From positions 1 to 5,063 of the forward strand of contig JAEWBY010000016.1 in NCBI GenBank assembly GCA_023390905.1: a stretch of 5,063 nt of DNA, given 5' to 3'. The first letter of the stretch is position 1. Every line of letters starts with the position of its first letter. The translations under genes and the position numbers were made by a program. Shown one piece after another: positions 1 through 5,063 of this stretch. Below the pieces are notes generated by a model that saw nothing but the letters and a program-made list of their open reading frames with translations, was not told where the DNA came from and made no database searches. The DNA is from Pseudomonadota bacterium (GTDB taxonomy: Bacteria; Pseudomonadota; Gammaproteobacteria; Xanthomonadales; Xanthomonadaceae).

Positions 1-141
1 CATCCGTATTACGCGACGGCCCGGCTTTGGGATGATGGCGTGATTGATCCCGCCGATACGCGCCTTGTTCTAGGCCTCGGGCTTTCGGCTGCGGCCAACG
101 CGCCTGTTGAACCGACGCGGTTTGGCATCTTCAGGATGTAA
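1..141 (+). CDS. liuB: 3-methylcrotonyl-CoA carboxylase beta (carboxyltransferase) subunit, C-terminal fragment
   Basis: This is the last 46 codons and TAA stop of a gene that begins before the window. The visible protein starts HPYYATARLWDDGVIDP and ends EPTRFGIFRM. The PYYATARLWDDGVIDP block and the short PTRFGxFRM tail are characteristic of the C-terminal end of methylcrotonyl-CoA carboxylase beta subunits. In that family the beta subunit holds the carboxyltransferase domains. It moves CO2 from carboxybiotin on the alpha subunit to 3-methylcrotonyl-CoA, giving 3-methylglutaconyl-CoA in the cytoplasm. The following hydratase, alpha subunit and HMG-CoA lyase support the leucine/isovalerate role. 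A geranyl-CoA carboxylase beta subunit would look similar at this end, but HMG-CoA lyase in the same operon argues for MCC. The next gene starts 2 nt after the stop. The catalytic domains are outside the window and cannot be checked. Confidence 0.92.
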   Translation, partial: HPYYATARLWDDGVIDPADTRLVLGLGLSAAANAPVEPTRFGIFRM

Positions 142-143
142 CG

Positions 144-923
144 ATGGATCGCCTGGTAAAAATCTCCCGGGAGAACGGCGTCGCGCGGATCGTGCTCGAC
201 CGTCCCGAGTTGAACAACGCGCTCAATCCGCAATTGATCGACGAACTCCGCGCGGCTCTCGATACGGTTGCCGGCGATGCCTCGGTTGGGACCGTCGTGC
301 TGTCGGGCGAAGGCAAAAGCCTGTGCGCGGGCGCGGACATCAACCGGATGCGCGAGGCGGCGACATTCAGCCGTGACGACAACATCCGCGATGCGCTGCC
401 GCTGTCGAACATGCTGGCGGCTCTCGATCGCTTGCCGCAAACCACCATCGGGCGTGTCCACGGGCCGATCTATGGAGGCGGGGTCGGCGTAGTCGCTGCG
501 TGCGACATCGCCATCGCATCGGAAGATGCGACGTTCTGCCTGTCAGAAGTCCGTCTCGGCATCGTGCCGGGCATGATCAGCCCCTATGTCGTGCGCGCCA
601 TCGGCGAGCGGACCGCGCGGCGCTATTTTCAGACCGCGGAAGTGTTCGATGCCCATGAAGCCCGACGGATCGGCCTGATTCACGAGGTCGTCGCGCCGGA
701 TGCGCTGGACGAGCGTATCTCCAAGTTGCTGAAGCAACTGAGGTCAGCAGCGCCGGGCGCGCGGGCGGTCGCCAAGAAGCTGGCTGGCGATATCGCCGGA
801 CGTCCCATCGACGAAGCCCTGATCCGCGAAACGTCGGAACTGATCGCGGACGTAAGGGCGCGGCCGGAAGCCCGTGAGGGCCTGAGTGCCTTTCTTGAAA
901 AGCGAAAGCCATCATGGAGTTGA
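144..923 (+). CDS. liuC: 3-methylglutaconyl-CoA hydratase (LiuC-type enoyl-CoA hydratase, crotonase fold)
   Basis: A complete 259-residue protein of normal crotonase length. It probably hydrates 3-methylglutaconyl-CoA to HMG-CoA, the step between the carboxylase and the lyase encoded around it. Visible landmarks are the N-terminal LDRPELNNALN segment (18-28), the first oxyanion-hole strand CAGADI (61-66), the second oxyanion-hole loop GGG (111-113) leading into ACDIAIA (119-125), and FCLSEVRLGIVPG (131-143). Glu135 lines up with Glu164 of rat mitochondrial enoyl-CoA hydratase. The position matching the other catalytic acid, Glu144, is Gly115. The text around it (GGGVGxVAACDIAIAS, SEVRLGxxP) resembles proteobacterial LiuC proteins as I remember them, so this looks like a subfamily trait and not damage. 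The ATG at 144 has an AGGA at 133-136, 7 nt upstream, inside the end of liuB. The crotonase fold is certain; the substrate rests on operon context. Confidence 0.9.
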   Translation: MDRLVKISRENGVARIVLDRPELNNALNPQLIDELRAALDTVAGDASVGTVVLSGEGKSLCAGADINRMREAATFSRDDNIRDALPLSNMLAALDRLPQTTIGRVHGPIYGGGVGVVAACDIAIASEDATFCLSEVRLGIVPGMISPYVVRAIGERTARRYFQTAEVFDAHEARRIGLIHEVVAPDALDERISKLLKQLRSAAPGARAVAKKLAGDIAGRPIDEALIRETSELIADVRARPEAREGLSAFLEKRKPSWS

Positions 924-2941
924 GCGTGAACAGCGTGCGTGCGGGCAAGCCTTTGTATCGCCGGTTCGATACCCTGCTGATCGCCAACCGTGGCGAGATC
1001 GCCTGCCGCGTGATCCGGACGGCGCGAGCGATGGGCATTCGCACCGTCGCGGTCTATTCCGAGGCCGACCGCCACGCGCTTCATGTCGCACTGGCAGACG
1101 ATGCCGTGCTGCTCGGCCCCGCGCGAGCGCGCGACAGTTACTTGAACATCGACCGGATCATCGAGGCCGCGCAGAAAACCGGAGCCGAAGCGATTCATCC
1201 GGGATACGGGTTCCTGTCGGAAAACGCCGACTTCGCTCGGCGCTGCGCTGAAGTCGGTATCGTCTTTGTCGGCCCGACCGCTGACATGATGGACGCGATG
1301 GGATCGAAATCAGGCTCCAAGGCGCTGATGGAGAAGGCGGGCGTTCCGCTGGTGCCGGGCTATCACGGCGAAGCACAGGACGACGACACCCTGACCGGCG
1401 CGGCCGGAAAAATCGGATTTCCGGTTCTGGTCAAGGCATCGGCGGGTGGCGGCGGACGAGGCATGCGGATCGTGCGCAGCGCCGAGGAGTTGCTGCCAGC
1501 CATTGTCAGCGCCAAGCGTGAAGCCAAGGCGGCGTTTGGCGACGATCGCATGCTGATCGAAAAGTACGTCACCAACCCGCGCCATATCGAGGTGCAGGTA
1601 ATCGGTGACAGCCATGGAAACCTGGTCTCGCTGTTCGAGCGCGAATGCACATTGCAGCGCCGCCATCAGAAGGTCATCGAAGAGGCGCCATCGCCGACGC
1701 TCGACGCGAAGCAGCGCGATGCGATTTGCGCGGCGGCCCGCAAGGCGGCCGGTGCGGTGAACTATGTCGGCGCCGGCACAATCGAATTCGTGTCGGACGG
1801 GACGGAATCCTTCTTCATCGAAATGAATACGCGCCTTCAGGTCGAACATCCGGTGACCGAACTCATCACCGGCGTCGATCTCGTCGAATGGCAGCTGCGG
1901 GTGGCGTTCGGCGAAACTCTCCCGATGACGCAGGACCAGATCGAGCTCAACGGTCATGCTATCGAGGCCCGCGTCTACGCCGAAAATCCCAACAAGAACT
2001 TCATGCCGTCGGTCGGACGCATCAAGACATGGCGGACGCCGCGCGAAGCCGACGGCCTGCGGATCGACGCGGGCTACCGTGAAGGCGACACCGTGTCGCC
2101 GAACTACGATGCGATGCTTGCCAAGGTCATCGCCTGGGCGCCGACCCGCGATGTCGCGATTGATCGCCTCAATCGGGGACTCGAGGAAACCGACGTTCGC
2201 GGGATTGTCACGAACGTCCCGTTCCTGTCGGCGCTGGTCACTCACCCGCAGGTCCGCGCCAACGCGATCGACACGGGATTCATCGAACGTGAGCTGGCCA
2301 CGCTCACCGCCCAACGCTCGGAACTCTCGGCGCTTGAACTTGCGGCGTGTGTTGCTACGATACTGCGCGCCGAACAGGCCTCAGCCACCCGGGAGCCTGC
2401 GTCTCCCTGGCAGACCGCAGGCTGGATGATGGCCGGCACGCGGCAGAGATCGTTCCTGCTGCGCGGAGGGGACGCTGAATATCCGGTCGGACTGCGCTAC
2501 GGGCCGGATAGCTCGACGCTTCTGATCGCGGACAATGAAATCCCGTTCGCGTTTACGACCGCGGCCGCCGGCGAACTCCATGTCACGGCAGATGGCGTCC
2601 AGTCGCGGGTGACCGGTGTGGTCGATGGTCACGACATCTACGTCCGTACCCGCAATGGCCGGTTCGAGATTCATTGGGTCGATCCGTTTGGAATGGAGGA
2701 CGAAGAGCAGACCGGTGCTGACCGCGTAGTTGCGCCGCTTCCCGGAACCGTCGTCGCGATTCTGGTGGAGGAAGGCGCCACCGTCGAAAAGGGCGCCCCG
2801 GTCGTGACGCTCGAAGTCATGAAAATGGAGCAGACCTTGCGCGCTCCCTTTGCGGGCACTGTGGTCAAGCTCAAGTGCAAGGTCGGCGACATCGTGCAGG
2901 AAGGCGTCGAACTTGCCGATATCGAGCCGGCAAAATCATGA
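914..2941 (+). CDS. liuD: 3-methylcrotonyl-CoA carboxylase alpha subunit (biotin carboxylase plus biotin carrier)
   Basis: A 675-residue protein of usual MCC-alpha length. It uses ATP and bicarbonate to carboxylate its own biotin, which then serves the beta subunit. The biotin carboxylase N-domain starts at FDTLLIANRGEIACRVI (18-34). The ATP-grasp core includes the glycine loop KASAGGGGRGM (174-184), EKY (216-218) and QRRHQK (248-253). EMNTRLQVEH (303-312) holds the catalytic centre. With a constant offset of 15, the residues matching E. coli AccC Lys159, Glu201, His209, Lys238, Glu276, Glu288, Asn290, Arg292 and Arg338 are all present. The C-domain runs to about 456. A less conserved linker (about 460-595), where the BT domain of MCC-alpha lies, is followed by the biotinyl domain (about 603-671) with Lys637 in EVMKME. 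The annotated ATG overlaps liuC by 10 nt. A GTG at 926 with a better-placed GGAG would give 671 residues. An acyl-CoA carboxylase alpha of other specificity is possible, but context favours MCC. Confidence 0.94.
   Translation: MELSVNSVRAGKPLYRRFDTLLIANRGEIACRVIRTARAMGIRTVAVYSEADRHALHVALADDAVLLGPARARDSYLNIDRIIEAAQKTGAEAIHPGYGFLSENADFARRCAEVGIVFVGPTADMMDAMGSKSGSKALMEKAGVPLVPGYHGEAQDDDTLTGAAGKIGFPVLVKASAGGGGRGMRIVRSAEELLPAIVSAKREAKAAFGDDRMLIEKYVTNPRHIEVQVIGDSHGNLVSLFERECTLQRRHQKVIEEAPSPTLDAKQRDAICAAARKAAGAVNYVGAGTIEFVSDGTESFFIEMNTRLQVEHPVTELITGVDLVEWQLRVAFGETLPMTQDQIELNGHAIEARVYAENPNKNFMPSVGRIKTWRTPREADGLRIDAGYREGDTVSPNYDAMLAKVIAWAPTRDVAIDRLNRGLEETDVRGIVTNVPFLSALVTHPQVRANAIDTGFIERELATLTAQRSELSALELAACVATILRAEQASATREPASPWQTAGWMMAGTRQRSFLLRGGDAEYPVGLRYGPDSSTLLIADNEIPFAFTTAAAGELHVTADGVQSRVTGVVDGHDIYVRTRNGRFEIHWVDPFGMEDEEQTGADRVVAPLPGTVVAILVEEGATVEKGAPVVTLEVMKMEQTLRAPFAGTVVKLKCKVGDIVQEGVELADIEPAKS
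916..919 (+). promoter_or_regulatory. Possible Shine-Dalgarno GGAG favouring a GTG start for liuD
   Basis: GGAG lies 6 nt before the in-frame GTG at 926, which is 2 nt after the liuC stop (921-923). The ATG at 914 has only weak purine runs upstream (GAAAAG, CGAAAG). The GTG start would remove four residues (MELS) from the LiuD N-terminus, ahead of the conserved domain, with no effect on function. Which start is used cannot be settled from sequence alone. Confidence 0.45.
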
Positions 2942-3849
2942 GCGATCAGGTTCGCATCGTCGAGGTCGGTCCGCGCGACGGCCTGCAGAATGAGAAGACG
3001 CCGATTACCGTCGAGGCGCGCGTCGCGTTCGTCGAAAATCTGATCGCGGCTGGACTGCACACTGTCGAGGTCGGCAGTTTTGTCTCGCCCAAAGCCATTC
3101 CACAAATGGCGAACTCGGATCAGGTGCTTCGCGCCATCGACCATCATCCGGACAGCGAATTCCATGTCCTTGTCCCGAATGAGAAGGGTTACGACGCGGC
3201 GCGTGCCGCCGGGGCCAAGGTCATTGCCGTGTTTGCCTCCGCTTCGGAAGGCTTCTCGCGCGCGAACATCAATTGCACCATTGCGGAGTCGATCGAGCGG
3301 TTCAAACCCGTGATCGCACGCGCCAAGGCTGATGGCATCAAGGTGCGTGGCTATCTGTCCTGTGTGCTGGGCTGTCCCTATGACGGCGAGGTGAAGCCCG
3401 CCCAGGTAGTGGCGGTCGCCGATCAGCTCTGGCAACTCGGCTGCTACGAGGTGTCGCTGGGCGACACCATCGGCGTCGGCACACCGCTCAAGGCCCGAGA
3501 GTTGTTGCGCGCTGTGTCGGACTCGATTCCGATGACCCATATCGGAATGCATTTCCATGACACCTATGGCCAGGCGCTCGCAAATCTGTACGCCGGGCTG
3601 GAGGAGGGCGCTCGCGTCATCGATTCCGCAGCAGGCGGTCTCGGTGGATGCCCCTATGCGCCCGGTGCCACCGGCAATGTTGCCACCGAAGACGTGGTCT
3701 ATATGCTGGAGGGCATGGGCATTTCGACCGGCGTTGATATGGAGCGGCTGGTGGCCGCCACCAACGACGTCTGCAGTCTGATCGGCAAGCCGCCGGTCAG
3801 TCGCGTTGCTTCAGCCATGAATGCCGCCAATAGAAAAAAGATTCAGTGA
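2938..3849 (+). CDS. liuE: Hydroxymethylglutaryl-CoA lyase
   Basis: A 303-residue cytoplasmic TIM-barrel lyase that splits HMG-CoA into acetyl-CoA and acetoacetate, the last step of leucine breakdown. With a constant offset of 28 from human HMGCL, the functional residues are all present: Arg13 and Asp14 in VGPRDGLQNE, Glu44 in VEVGSFVSPK, the metal ligands His205 and His207 in HFHDTYGQ, the active-site loop Cys238 in GGLGGCPYAPGATGN, Asn247, and Glu251-Asp252 in ATED. The start is the ATG at 2938, whose ATGA overlaps the liuD stop. An in-frame ATG at 2875 would add 21 Arg-rich residues that are just liuD read in another frame, and the protein from 2938 begins directly at the conserved barrel strand. 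No strong Shine-Dalgarno precedes 2938, so reinitiation by ribosomes finishing liuD is likely. No mitochondrial or peroxisomal targeting extension is present, as expected for a bacterial enzyme. Confidence 0.96.
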   Translation: MSDQVRIVEVGPRDGLQNEKTPITVEARVAFVENLIAAGLHTVEVGSFVSPKAIPQMANSDQVLRAIDHHPDSEFHVLVPNEKGYDAARAAGAKVIAVFASASEGFSRANINCTIAESIERFKPVIARAKADGIKVRGYLSCVLGCPYDGEVKPAQVVAVADQLWQLGCYEVSLGDTIGVGTPLKARELLRAVSDSIPMTHIGMHFHDTYGQALANLYAGLEEGARVIDSAAGGLGGCPYAPGATGNVATEDVVYMLEGMGISTGVDMERLVAATNDVCSLIGKPPVSRVASAMNAANRKKIQ

Positions 3850-3852
3850 GGA
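3848..3852 (+). promoter_or_regulatory. Ribosome-binding site GAGGA overlapping the liuE stop
   Basis: GAGGA begins within the TGA stop of the HMG-CoA lyase gene (3847-3849) and lies 9 nt before the ATG at 3862. This supports that start for the PaaG-type gene and its cotranscription with liuE. Confidence 0.7.
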
Positions 3853-3861
3853 AATTCGACG

Positions 3862-4653
3862 ATGAGCGAGCTACCCGTTCTGGTGACCAAGCGTGATGGC
3901 ATTCATACCATCACTCTCAATCGTCCCGCGCAGCTCAACGCGTTCACGGAAGCGATGCATATCGCGCTGGCCGTCGCATTCGACGATGCCGGGAAGGATC
4001 CGTCCTGCCGCGCTATCATCGTGACCGGAAACGGCAAGGGCTTCTGCGCGGGGCAGGACCTTGCCGAGAATTTCGCCGCCGGAAGCAGCGACAGCAAGCC
4101 GGACGCCGGAGCGCGCCTCGACAAGTATTACAACCCGCTGATGCGGGTGATCCGCCGTCTCCCGCAGCCAGTGATCTGCGCCGTCAACGGCGTCGCTGCC
4201 GGCGCGGGCGCGAACTTCGCCCTGCAGTGCGATTTCGTTGTCGCTGCACGCTCCGCGAAGTTCCTGCAGGCTTTCGCCAAGCTCGGACTGGTTCCGGATG
4301 CCGGGGGCACCTGGCTGTTGCCGCGCCTGGTCGGCTCGGCGCGCGCCCGAGGCCTTGCCATGCTCGCCGAACCGCTTTCGGCCGAGGATGCGGAACGTTG
4401 GGGGTTGATCTGGAAGTGCGTCGATGACGACAAGCTGATGGCCGAAGCCGAAAGCATCTGCCGGAGGCTCGCCGCGCTCCCAGCCGATGGCATCACCCGT
4501 ATCAAGCGGATCATGGACGCCTCGGAGACCAACTCCCACGATGCCCAGCTCGATCTCGAGCGGGATACCCAGCGCGAAGCCGGGCACGATCCGGATTTTC
4601 GCGAGGCGGTCGCGGCTTTTGTCGAAAAGCGTGCGCCAAAATTCAAGCGCTAG
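3862..4653 (+). CDS. paaG: PaaG-type enoyl-CoA hydratase/isomerase (1,2-epoxyphenylacetyl-CoA isomerase family)
   Basis: A complete 263-residue crotonase-fold protein, matching the E. coli PaaG sequence I remember over its whole length. Shared blocks include GFCAGQDL (60-67), PVICAVNGVAAGAGA (103-117), AARSAKF (128-134), KLGLVPDAGGTWLLPR (140-155), QLDLERD (229-235) and the KRxPxF tail. Asp146 in LVPDAGG is the acid that replaces the second hydratase Glu in PaaG-type isomerases. The position of the first Glu is non-acidic (GAGANFA), as in PaaG. PaaG isomerises ring epoxyphenylacetyl-CoA to the oxepin-CoA and also interconverts 3-enoyl- and 2-enoyl-CoAs. No other phenylacetate genes are visible; this gene sits 12 nt behind liuE and is the last gene before a terminator. 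Its role here could therefore be a delta3/delta2-enoyl-CoA isomerase in acyl-CoA breakdown. The symbol reflects family, not a proven pathway. It is clearly not a duplicate of liuC; the two differ throughout. Confidence 0.85.
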   Translation: MSELPVLVTKRDGIHTITLNRPAQLNAFTEAMHIALAVAFDDAGKDPSCRAIIVTGNGKGFCAGQDLAENFAAGSSDSKPDAGARLDKYYNPLMRVIRRLPQPVICAVNGVAAGAGANFALQCDFVVAARSAKFLQAFAKLGLVPDAGGTWLLPRLVGSARARGLAMLAEPLSAEDAERWGLIWKCVDDDKLMAEAESICRRLAALPADGITRIKRIMDASETNSHDAQLDLERDTQREAGHDPDFREAVAAFVEKRAPKFKR

Positions 4654-4678
4654 CCTTTTTTACAGTTATCTTTTGGCG

Positions 4679-4712
4679 ATGGCCGGGACACCGTTCCTGG
4701 CCATTTTTCTTT
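4679..4712 (+). terminator. Rho-independent terminator of the liu/paaG operon
   Basis: A 10-bp stem, ATGGCCGGGA (4679-4688) with TCCTGGCCAT (4695-4704), contains one G-U pair and a 6-nt loop. It is followed directly by TTTTCTTT (4705-4712). It starts 25 nt after the paaG stop, where an operon terminator would be expected. It separates the catabolic genes from the downstream secreted-protein gene. Confidence 0.85.
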
Positions 4713-4823
4713 GCGGACCTCGTCCTGGTGCGATCAAGCGTGCAGCGCACAATAGGTCAGGCGAGCATACCCAAAAATCCCGCCGCCCCGCGTAACAATC
4801 CTGCACATGAGGCGAACTGCTAC

Positions 4824-4843
4824 CGAGCGACGTCAGTCGCTTG
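4824..4843 (+). promoter_or_regulatory. Small inverted repeat upstream of the MXKDX gene
   Basis: AGCGAC (4826-4831) and GTCGCT (4836-4841) form a perfect 6-bp inverted repeat around GTCA. It extends to 8 bp with one G-U pair and a C-G pair at the base. It ends about 10 nt before the Shine-Dalgarno of the gene at 4869 and has no T-run, so it is not a terminator. It touches a palindromic TTGATCAA at 4841-4848. It could be a 5'-leader hairpin or an operator, or it may be chance. The rest of the 4713-4868 gap holds no promoter I can call with confidence. Confidence 0.3.
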
Positions 4844-4853
4844 ATCAACCTCT

Positions 4854-4861
4854 AGGAAGGA
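4854..4861 (+). promoter_or_regulatory. Strong ribosome-binding site for the MXKDX repeat gene
   Basis: AGGAAGGA lies 7 nt before the ATG at 4869. It is the best Shine-Dalgarno in the window. It fixes the start, and the signal peptide begins directly from that ATG. Confidence 0.8.
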
Positions 4862-4868
4862 CAATCAG

Positions 4869-5063
4869 ATGACTCGCTCCCATCTTGCACTCGGCCTTGC
4901 CGTCGCCGGCCTCTCTCTGAGCGTGGCTTTTGCGCCAGCCGCGTTCGCCATGGACAAAATGACCAAGGACGGCATGAAGAAGGAAAGCACGATGTCCAAG
5001 GACGGCATACATAAGAGCGGCATGCAGAAGGACAGCATGCAGAAGGACAGCATGCACAAGGAC
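4869..5063 (+). CDS. Secreted pentapeptide MXKDX repeat protein, N-terminal part (runs off the window)
   Basis: The first 65 residues are visible, with no stop before the window end. Residues 1-27 are a typical Sec signal peptide: MTRSH, a hydrophobic core from about 6 to 23, then an AFA cleavage motif before Met28. The mature part is then almost wholly Met/Lys/Asp/Ser/Gly in five-residue units: MTKDG, MKKES, MSKDG, IHKSG, MQKDS, MQKDS, MHKD. This matches the known family named pentapeptide MXKDX repeat protein, small exported bacterial proteins of unknown function. It is unrelated to the A(D/N)LXX pentapeptide-repeat fold. There is no Cys in the visible part and no membrane segment after the signal peptide. 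Regularly spaced Met with some His could bind a soft metal such as copper, but that is speculation. It lies behind a terminator with its own strong ribosome-binding site, so it is probably a separate transcription unit. Confidence 0.88.
   Translation, partial: MTRSHLALGLAVAGLSLSVAFAPAAFAMDKMTKDGMKKESTMSKDGIHKSGMQKDSMQKDSMHKD
4959..5063 (+). repeat. 15-bp coding tandem repeat (MXKDX units)
   Basis: Seven imperfect units of about 15 bp encode the pentapeptides and continue to the window edge. Units at 5022-5036 and 5037-5051 are identical (ATGCAGAAGGACAGC). The next, from 5052, differs by one base in the 12 visible. Earlier units are more diverged, and one extra codon (Thr41) lies between the second and third, shifting the repeat phase but not the reading frame. 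Confidence 0.9.

Noticed and set aside
1310..2314. Long open frame of 334 codons on the minus strand inside liuD, and a similar 295-codon one at 2671-3558
   Set aside because: They lie wholly opposite strongly conserved carboxylase and lyase genes, have no recognisable domain and are Arg/Asp-rich. They are typical shadow frames of GC-rich codon bias.
2875..2937. Upstream ATG giving a 324-residue HMG-CoA lyase
   Set aside because: The extra 21 residues are a frame-shifted reading of the biotin domain of liuD, with no family resemblance. The ATGA overlap at 2938 gives the standard length.
144..4653. The two crotonase genes as a tandem duplication
   Set aside because: The proteins share only fold-level motifs. 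Their active-site blocks (SEVRLGIVPG versus AKLGLVPDAGG) belong to different subfamilies.
4633..4661. Possible first terminator at the paaG stop: GCGC (4633-4636) with GCGC (4647-4650), then T6 (4656-4661)
   Set aside because: The stem is only 4 bp with a 10-nt loop and is separated from the T-run by five bases. The hairpin at 4679-4704 is much stronger.
4794..4820. GTAAC followed about 16-17 nt later by CGAAC, resembling an ECF/EcfG-type promoter for the repeat gene
   Set aside because: It differs from the GGAAC...CGTT consensus in both halves and has no independent support.
4845..5059. Minus-strand open frames rich in Cys-Met or His-Ala-Val repeats
   Set aside because: They are reverse-complement readings of the 15-bp tandem repeat. 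The + strand frame has the signal peptide, ribosome-binding site and known family pattern.

Overview
The window is ordinary high-GC proteobacterial chromosome. It is almost fully coding on the + strand, with tight same-strand gene packing. The family content and base composition suggest an alphaproteobacterium of the Bradyrhizobium/Rhodopseudomonas/Afipia type. That placement is inferred from gene style and was not tested by a search.

Positions 1-3849 carry the distal part of a leucine/isovalerate (liu) catabolic operon, in the same gene order as I recall for Pseudomonas aeruginosa liuB-C-D-E. The genes are: the last 46 codons of the 3-methylcrotonyl-CoA carboxylase beta subunit (1-141); a crotonase-fold 3-methylglutaconyl-CoA hydratase (144-923); the biotin-carrying alpha subunit of the carboxylase (914-2941); and HMG-CoA lyase (2938-3849). 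Together they convert 3-methylcrotonyl-CoA to 3-methylglutaconyl-CoA, then HMG-CoA, then acetyl-CoA plus acetoacetate. The junctions are a 2-nt gap, a 10-nt overlap (or a 2-nt gap if a downstream GTG start is used) and an ATGA overlap, so translational coupling is likely. A HMG-CoA lyase partner favours the liu pathway over the related geranyl-CoA (atu) pathway.

A second crotonase, clearly of the PaaG isomerase type, follows after 12 nt (3862-4653). Its Shine-Dalgarno sequence overlaps the lyase stop codon. It is not needed for leucine breakdown as usually drawn. A strong intrinsic terminator (4679-4712) ends the operon.

The rest of the 215-nt intergenic region leads to an unrelated gene, cut by the window end (4869 to beyond 5063). 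It encodes a secreted or periplasmic protein with a clear signal peptide followed by MXKDX-type pentapeptide repeats, a known family of unknown function. It has its own strong ribosome-binding site and a small upstream hairpin.

I found no mobile element, CRISPR array, RNA gene or clear new system. The least understood item is the Met/Lys/Asp repeat protein at the right edge.
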